Source: an uncultured Candidatus Udaeobacter sp.
Lineage (GTDB): Bacteria > Verrucomicrobiota > Verrucomicrobiia > Chthoniobacterales > UBA10450
Direction: 5' to 3'
Assembly (NCBI GenBank): GCA_955652245.1
Contig: CATPAV010000039.1
Span: 1 to 10,627 of the forward strand
Length of the DNA: 10,627 nucleotides
Shown: positions 7,088 through 10,627 of the stretch, one piece after another
Numbering within the stretch: the first letter of the stretch is position 1
Layout of the letters: each line of letters starts with the position of its first letter
The notes under the pieces: generated by a model
Seen by the model: the letters and a program-made list of their open reading frames with translations, nothing else
Told to the model about the DNA's origin: nothing
Database searches by the model: none
Program-made: the position numbers and the translations under genes

Positions 7088-7933
7088 CTAAGTCGCAGGC
7101 AAAGGCTGGGGCGCGGTACCCGAAATGTCGGGCTCCGCCGTGTTCGCTGCCTCCGGTTCTCGTTCCGCCAACAATTCCCCCTGCGTGAGATCGGCCTGAC
7201 CGATGACGAGCTGGCCGGAAAAGATCCCGCCTTTCTCCACTGTGATTGCCTTGGCCGTGACATTCCCCTCGAGCGAACCCTTTTTGTGAATGGTAACCAT
7301 TGTTTGAGCAATGATTTCACCCGACATTTGTCCCTTGATTTCGATGCTTGAGACTCTCATCCGGCGGAAACAGTGAATACTGGCTTTACGCTCGATGACT
7401 ACATGTCGAGCCGTGAGACGGCCGGGAATTTTTCCGGAGAAATTAATCGTCGCCGTGCCATCACAGTGCAGATTGCCGCGCAGCCTGCCTTCAATTAAAG
7501 CCGATCTGCAAATCACGCTGCTACTGCTCAAATCTCCTTTGGCCGTGAGATGAACGTCGCCGCGCGTTCGAATTGTTCGACTGAAGCCGCTGCTGATCTT
7601 GTAATCGCGGAGATCAATATGCGCGCTGCATCCCGGGCAGATTGTGGAGGTCGCCGCGCCGCTGACTTGCTGTTTTCGCTGACATTCGAAACAGTCGACT
7701 ACCAGGCTGCGTTGCCGCTTCCAGAAATCCTCAAATTTGTGACGGATCGAGGAACTCTCCGGAGCCGGCGCCTCTTCTTTTACACGCAGCTTCAGGCCGG
7801 TTTTTGGCGCGAAGGGCGAAAAGTAACGGCCACATTGGCGACAAATCGAGCTTTTGGCCGCCGCATATTCCATCTGCTTAAAGCCACAGTGCGGGCATTC
7901 CACACTGAGCTTAACAGGCGATGGATTGGCCAC
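7088..7933 (-). CDS. Bactofilin with two N-terminal zinc ribbons
   Basis: A 281-residue protein. Residues 1-110 hold two C-x2-C-x14-C-x2-C modules: Cys13/16/31/34 and Cys81/84/99/102. They share spacing and several other residues (KQ, AA, S, I), so they look like an internal duplication. A charged linker (about 45-75) joins them. Residues about 113-250 are a bactofilin-like right-handed beta-helix with short repeating strands (GDVHLTAKGDL, SALIEGRLRGNLHCDG, SIEIKGQMSGEI, GSLEGNVTAKAITVEKGG). The tail is rich in Pro, Ala and Glu. Bactofilins form non-polar cytoskeletal filaments without nucleotide; the ribbons could bind nucleic acid, protein or only structural zinc. The start is GTG at 7933, because later Met codons would remove the first ribbon. 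It lies 26 bases after the first bactofilin gene, in the same operon. Confidence 0.85.
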   Translation of the reverse strand: MANPSPVKLSVECPHCGFKQMEYAAAKSSICRQCGRYFSPFAPKTGLKLRVKEEAPAPESSSIRHKFEDFWKRQRSLVVDCFECQRKQQVSGAATSTICPGCSAHIDLRDYKISSGFSRTIRTRGDVHLTAKGDLSSSSVICRSALIEGRLRGNLHCDGTATINFSGKIPGRLTARHVVIERKASIHCFRRMRVSSIEIKGQMSGEIIAQTMVTIHKKGSLEGNVTAKAITVEKGGIFSGQLVIGQADLTQGELLAEREPEAANTAEPDISGTAPQPLPAT

Positions 7934-7959
7934 TGCGGTACTAAGCCAAGAGCCTTTCT

Positions 7960-8511
7960 CTATCCGCGACTACCGAAAGCGGCCTTGATCGGCTCATCAT
8001 GCCGGACTATTTCCGGACGGGCTGGCGACGACTTGGCGACGCTTGCGCCGGTGGTGACTTCCGATTTGCCGATAAAAGTTGCTCCCTCCTCGATGATGAG
8101 ACGTGCTGCTTTCAAGTCTCCCTGCAGTATGCACTTCGATTTCAATTCGCAGCGCTCGATTACGGTGATATTGCCATGCACCTTGCCGTACACCGTGATC
8201 GATTTGGTTTTGATCTCGCCGTGAATATCCGCGTTCTCACCAATCGTTAGCACGCCATCAGAATTGATATCCCCTTCGACTTTCCCGTCGATGAGAAGCT
8301 CCTTTTGAAACTTAATCGAGCCTTTGATTTCGACATCGCTCGAAAGAATGTCTTTGCCACCGTGTTCTGCCATAGGTTTTTGGTAATCGATTATTGTTGA
8401 TGTTCTTGGTTCTTCGCTACTCGCAAGACGATTGTTATCATCTGTATCCGAATCCAGTGATCTTTCTCCGACCGCCGGCATCAGCTTTTGCGGGACGAAT
8501 CTTCTTAGCAT
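7960..8511 (-). CDS. Bactofilin family cytoskeletal protein
   Basis: A 183-residue polymer-forming protein (bactofilin/CcmA family). The core (about 52-145) shows the repeating short-strand beta-helix pattern: SSDVEIKGSIKF, LLIDGKVEGDI, LTIGENADIHGEI, SITVYGKVHGNITV, CILQGDLKAARLIIEEG. It is flanked by a polar, probably disordered N-terminus (1-50) and a Ser/Ala/Pro-rich C-terminus, as usual for the family. Bactofilins assemble at the membrane or in the cytosol and help shape cells or place enzymes. The ATG at 8511 is the longest start. However, a good promoter places the transcript start at about this ATG, so the message may be leaderless, or translation may begin at Met11 (8481) or Met47 (8373). 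None has a usable Shine-Dalgarno site. It is the first gene of a three-gene operon. Confidence 0.92.
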   Translation of the reverse strand: MLRRFVPQKLMPAVGERSLDSDTDDNNRLASSEEPRTSTIIDYQKPMAEHGGKDILSSDVEIKGSIKFQKELLIDGKVEGDINSDGVLTIGENADIHGEIKTKSITVYGKVHGNITVIERCELKSKCILQGDLKAARLIIEEGATFIGKSEVTTGASVAKSSPARPEIVRHDEPIKAAFGSRG

Positions 8512-8516
8512 TCCCT

Positions 8517-8545
8517 AGTATTGCGACAGTCGTCGATACTGTCAA
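8517..8545 (-). promoter_or_regulatory. Sigma70-type promoter with internal inverted repeat, bactofilin operon
   Basis: Minus strand: a perfect -35 TTGACA (8545-8540), a 17-base spacer, and -10 AATACT (8522-8517, four of six consensus bases). GACAGT (8543-8538) and ACTGTC (8530-8525) form a perfect inverted repeat with a 7-base centre. It overlaps the -35 and most of the spacer, so it is a candidate operator. The predicted start of transcription falls at or next to the ATG at 8511. Confidence 0.6.
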
Positions 8546-8571
8546 CGGATTCTCACGGTGACGGGCAATTT

Positions 8572-10161
8572 TTATCGTCCCAGAGCGGTCCGGTAGAGCT
8601 TGCCGACCCCATTCTGCACTGAAAAGACCAGGAACCGCGGCACTTGGGCGGGTGTTCTATCCAGCACGAAGCAGAGCACGTGCCGAGGCAATGCGAAACC
8701 CAAGATAGCAGAGGAATTCTGCGCTACGCGTTCGAAATCGTAAGCGATTACCCAAATTACCTTGTGGTTTTCCAGAATCTCCCGCGCTGTTCGCCAATCT
8801 TCGGCAAGAAAAAAGCGGGCGCTGTCAGCAATTCCCGGCAGGCTCTCGTGCGAGCTTCCAACTATGGCAGGCTGCCCTGACCAATACACGATCGATGGCG
8901 AAAGCCACCACGGCGCAAGAAAGGGACGCATCTCCGGCGATTGCAAATTGAGTGCCAGATCGCGCAATTGCACAGATTCGTTGCGCTGGTCGATCCGACG
9001 CGCGTATTCCATTTCGTTCGGCCAAAGTCGCGCGTCCCAATCGCGCAGAATCGGAAAGATTGATATCACAAAAGCGATCCAAACCGACGTGCGCGATTTA
9101 ATTGGGTCGAGCAAACTTGGAAGCGTAATCGCGAATATCGAGACAAAAAAATACGCCCAGCGTGCCTGCCAAATCGTAAGGAAGTAACTCGCAACAAGCA
9201 GAATAATAATCAATAGCGGGGTGCGCTGGCCGAGCCCGCTCCCATTTCGCTTTCGCACAGCAAGCCAAATCAGCAATGGCGCTACCGCGATCATGTATCC
9301 CGCCCAACGAAACCAAATCGGATTTAGCGGAGAAACGCGAGCAAGTTCGCCAATGGTGCGCGCCCAGTTGTTGAAAATTCCGTTCGATGAAAAGATCGAC
9401 ATCGACGGAATGCGTCGCTCAATCAAAACTGCGACCGCAATGATCAGCGCAAATGAAATCCAGCCGGTCCGCCGCGATTTGGCGAAGAGTGATTGTCGAT
9501 CTTGGAGCAAACCGATCACGAGCACGAGCACGAGCAAGACTAGAGGCTCATAGGCAGAAACCCAGATCGCCAGTCCCCAGGCGATTCCGCTCAATGTACT
9601 CCATCCTGGCGCTGGCTCGGATCGTAAACTCCATTCCGCGCAAATCGCGATTGTCACGAGCAACAGCAATAGTGATTGATGATCGGGCCTACCAAGCTCA
9701 GTCCCATGAACGAGTATTGGACTGATCGCGTACAGACTGAGCATCACCCACCGATAACGGAACTTCATTCGCCGTGCCCACCACCAGAGAAACCAACCGC
9801 CCAACAACGCGAACATTGGTGAAATCAAGGCGCCCGCTAAATCAATCCCATGCGCCGTAAAAGGCTTTAGTGCGATTGCCAACGCGAGGATCAGATAATC
9901 GAGCGGCGCAGTCGTGTGAGGAGTTGTACCTTGCGGAAAATTTTCAAAGTTGTGATGGCGGACGACCAATCCCGGGTTTTTCGCGCACATCCGCACCCGA
10001 GTCATCCGCGCGTAACAATCCGCGTCGGCAAAATAAACATTCCCGGCGACAAAAACGTCCTGATAATTTGCGCATCGCGTTGCCAGAACGAGTGCGCTTA
10101 AAATCGCGATTTCAATCCCGATCAATGCTCCACGTCCGATGCGTCGGAAAAAAATTGTCAT
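8572..10161 (-). CDS. STT3/AglB/PglB-like GT-C membrane protein with WWL in place of WWD
   Basis: A 529-residue inner-membrane protein with about 11 hydrophobic segments and a short C-terminal domain. Features of the STT3 oligosaccharyltransferase superfamily appear in order. A first-loop acidic motif is FADADCYARMTR (Asp46, Asp48). FPQGTTPHTTAPLDY (75-89) fits the loop before TM2. GRPDHQ (157-162) resembles the AglB-type D-x-H site. ARTIGE (267-272) contains the prokaryotic TIxE motif. QARWAYF (332-338) carries a conserved-type Arg. In the C-terminal domain, where WWDYG is expected, the sequence is APWWLSPSIVYW (416-427), so the sequon-contacting Asp is missing. Known family role: transfer of a lipid-linked glycan to Asn in N-x-S/T. 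Here the acceptor may differ, or this may be another GT-C enzyme. Total length is well below PglB (about 710). The ATG at 10161 is preceded by a weak TTGGA. Confidence 0.72.
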   Translation of the reverse strand: MTIFFRRIGRGALIGIEIAILSALVLATRCANYQDVFVAGNVYFADADCYARMTRVRMCAKNPGLVVRHHNFENFPQGTTPHTTAPLDYLILALAIALKPFTAHGIDLAGALISPMFALLGGWFLWWWARRMKFRYRWVMLSLYAISPILVHGTELGRPDHQSLLLLLVTIAICAEWSLRSEPAPGWSTLSGIAWGLAIWVSAYEPLVLLVLVLVIGLLQDRQSLFAKSRRTGWISFALIIAVAVLIERRIPSMSIFSSNGIFNNWARTIGELARVSPLNPIWFRWAGYMIAVAPLLIWLAVRKRNGSGLGQRTPLLIIILLVASYFLTIWQARWAYFFVSIFAITLPSLLDPIKSRTSVWIAFVISIFPILRDWDARLWPNEMEYARRIDQRNESVQLRDLALNLQSPEMRPFLAPWWLSPSIVYWSGQPAIVGSSHESLPGIADSARFFLAEDWRTAREILENHKVIWVIAYDFERVAQNSSAILGFALPRHVLCFVLDRTPAQVPRFLVFSVQNGVGKLYRTALGR

Positions 10162-10176
10162 TCCAAGGTTCGATTC

Positions 10177-10216
10177 TGAACACTGACCCTTGAAAACTGA
10201 ACTCTGAAAATGAAAC
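10177..10216 (+). repeat. Array of degenerate TGA-initial 7-mers
   Basis: The spacer between the tRNA 3' end and the STT3-like gene can be tiled without gaps as tgaacac, tgaccct, tgaaaac, tgaactc (7 bases each), then tgaaaa and tgaaac (6 bases each), ending exactly next to the tRNA discriminator base. On the transcribed minus strand each unit ends in TCA. It encodes no protein and has no terminator shape, so tRNA transcripts may read into the membrane-protein gene. Confidence 0.6.
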
Positions 10217-10289
<73 letters not shown>

Positions 10290-10295
10290 ACCTGA

Positions 10296-10445
10296 TTATG
10301 GAAGTAAAACACAGCAAACCGCTCGTGACCAACCCCGAAAGCATTCAAGCCTGCTACAAGGAAGACCGATCTCGCACCGCCGCCGCAGCAAATTCGTAAG
10401 CGATCGTTTCGTATCTTCGTGGTCCTCAACCAGAAGGATGCGCAT
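10296..10445 (-). pseudogene. Truncated response-regulator start (receiver fragment)
   Basis: From ATG at 10445 the frame begins MRILLVEDHEDTKRSLTNLL, a textbook receiver-domain opening with the acidic pair Glu7-Asp8. After about residue 23 the sequence (RCEIGLPCSRLECF) stops resembling a receiver and ends at a TAA (10296-10298) after 49 residues. The phosphoacceptor Asp, Thr and Lys regions are absent and do not appear in other frames of the short remaining space before the tRNA. Most likely it is a remnant left by a deletion or rearrangement, or an assembly join. Longer reading frames extending upstream of 10445 in the same frame are not supported, because that DNA holds hairpins and another gene's end. 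Confidence 0.6.
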
Positions 10446-10448
10446 CGT

Positions 10449-10498
10449 CTGCCGTAGCGGCAGCTGGGGGGGACGCGGCCGGTGCGGCCTGGACGTCC
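10449..10498. repeat. Two adjacent GC-rich hairpins (possible REP-like element)
   Basis: CTGCCG/CGGCAG with a TAG loop (10449-10463) is a perfect six-pair hairpin. Seven bases further on, GGACG (10471-10475) pairs with CGTCC (10494-10498), enclosing GGCCG (10477-10481) paired with CGGCC (10485-10489) around a GTG loop. A run of seven G lies at 10466-10472. There is no T run, so a simple intrinsic terminator is unlikely. The pair lies between the end of the HdeD-like gene and the receiver fragment. Confidence 0.5.
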
Positions 10499-10530
10499 GC
10501 CTTTTCACCCTCTCAGCGAAGCCGTTACTA

Positions 10531-10626
10531 TTACGTTGGAACCAGTGTCCGCAAACTCCGCAGTCGGAAGCCAAAAAAGATCGCCAGAACACCGAATACG
10601 ATTGCATAGGATGCGATGAGCCAGAG
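10531..10626 (-). CDS. C-terminal end of an HdeD/DUF308-type membrane protein (partial)
   Basis: The last 31 codons of a minus-strand gene that runs off the window, ending at TAA (10531-10533). The visible residues are LWLIASYAIVFGVLAIFFG followed by FRLRSLR and a short tail: one transmembrane helix ending in a basic FRLR stretch. This pattern, as I recall it, closes HdeD-family (DUF308) proteins, small six-helix inner-membrane proteins named for E. coli acid resistance. Only about one sixth of the usual length is visible, so the assignment rests on this helix alone. Another small membrane protein is possible. Confidence 0.6.
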   Translation of the reverse strand, partial: LWLIASYAIVFGVLAIFFGFRLRSLRTLVPT

Positions 10627-10627
10627 C

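Noticed and set aside
7550..8224. 224-codon plus-strand frame across the two bactofilin genes
   Set aside because: It is antisense to conserved beta-helix repeats and zinc ribbons and spans the gap between two real genes.
10600..10607. Extending the receiver fragment upstream to the ATG at 10607
   Set aside because: The added residues carry no receiver similarity and overlap, in another frame, the C-terminal membrane helix of the HdeD-like gene; the receiver homology starts exactly at the ATG at 10445.

Overview
The window looks like chromosomal DNA of a Gram-negative-type bacterium of the Verrucomicrobiota, most likely a soil Chthoniobacterales-like lineage. That placement is an inference from a plastid/cyanobacterial-type Pgi tail, a DUF5069 protein, a bactofilin with zinc ribbons, scarce Shine-Dalgarno sites and short degenerate spacer repeats. 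No 16S or other decisive marker is present.

Left half, plus strand (1-6608): the 3' part of pgi (glucose-6-phosphate isomerase); a small soluble histidine-kinase-like protein whose ATP-binding G1 box is degenerate; a strong intrinsic terminator; an NtrC-family sigma-54 activator (receiver, AAA+ with GAFTGA, Fis-type HTH); glnD (PII uridylyltransferase/uridylyl-removing enzyme); and a sugar-phosphate nucleotidyltransferase. An NtrC-type regulator directly upstream of glnD suggests, without proving, a nitrogen or carbon/nitrogen control cluster. glnD contains a terminator-like hairpin with seven U inside its reading frame.

Middle, minus strand (8545 down to 6607): a three-gene operon with its own sigma70-like promoter and a terminator. 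It encodes a bactofilin, a second bactofilin carrying two duplicated N-terminal zinc ribbons, and a DUF5069 protein. The promoter contains an inverted repeat, and its spacing predicts a leaderless transcript or a later start codon.

Right part, minus strand: a 529-residue multi-pass membrane protein of the STT3/AglB/PglB oligosaccharyltransferase superfamily. It retains DxD-, DHQ- and TIxE-type motifs but has WWL where the family has WWD. It is followed by an array of degenerate TGA-initial 7-mers, a CAT-anticodon tRNA that looks like tRNA-Ile2 (lysidine type) rather than tRNA-Met, and a scrambled stretch holding a truncated response-regulator start and two compact hairpins. At the edge lies the C-terminus of an HdeD/DUF308-type membrane protein.

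No CRISPR array, insertion sequence, phage gene or integrase is visible, and no gene-free stretch exceeds about 300 bases. The strongest leads are the zinc-ribbon bactofilin operon with its promoter/operator, the WWD-less STT3 homologue, the internal glnD hairpin and the scrambled tRNA flank.
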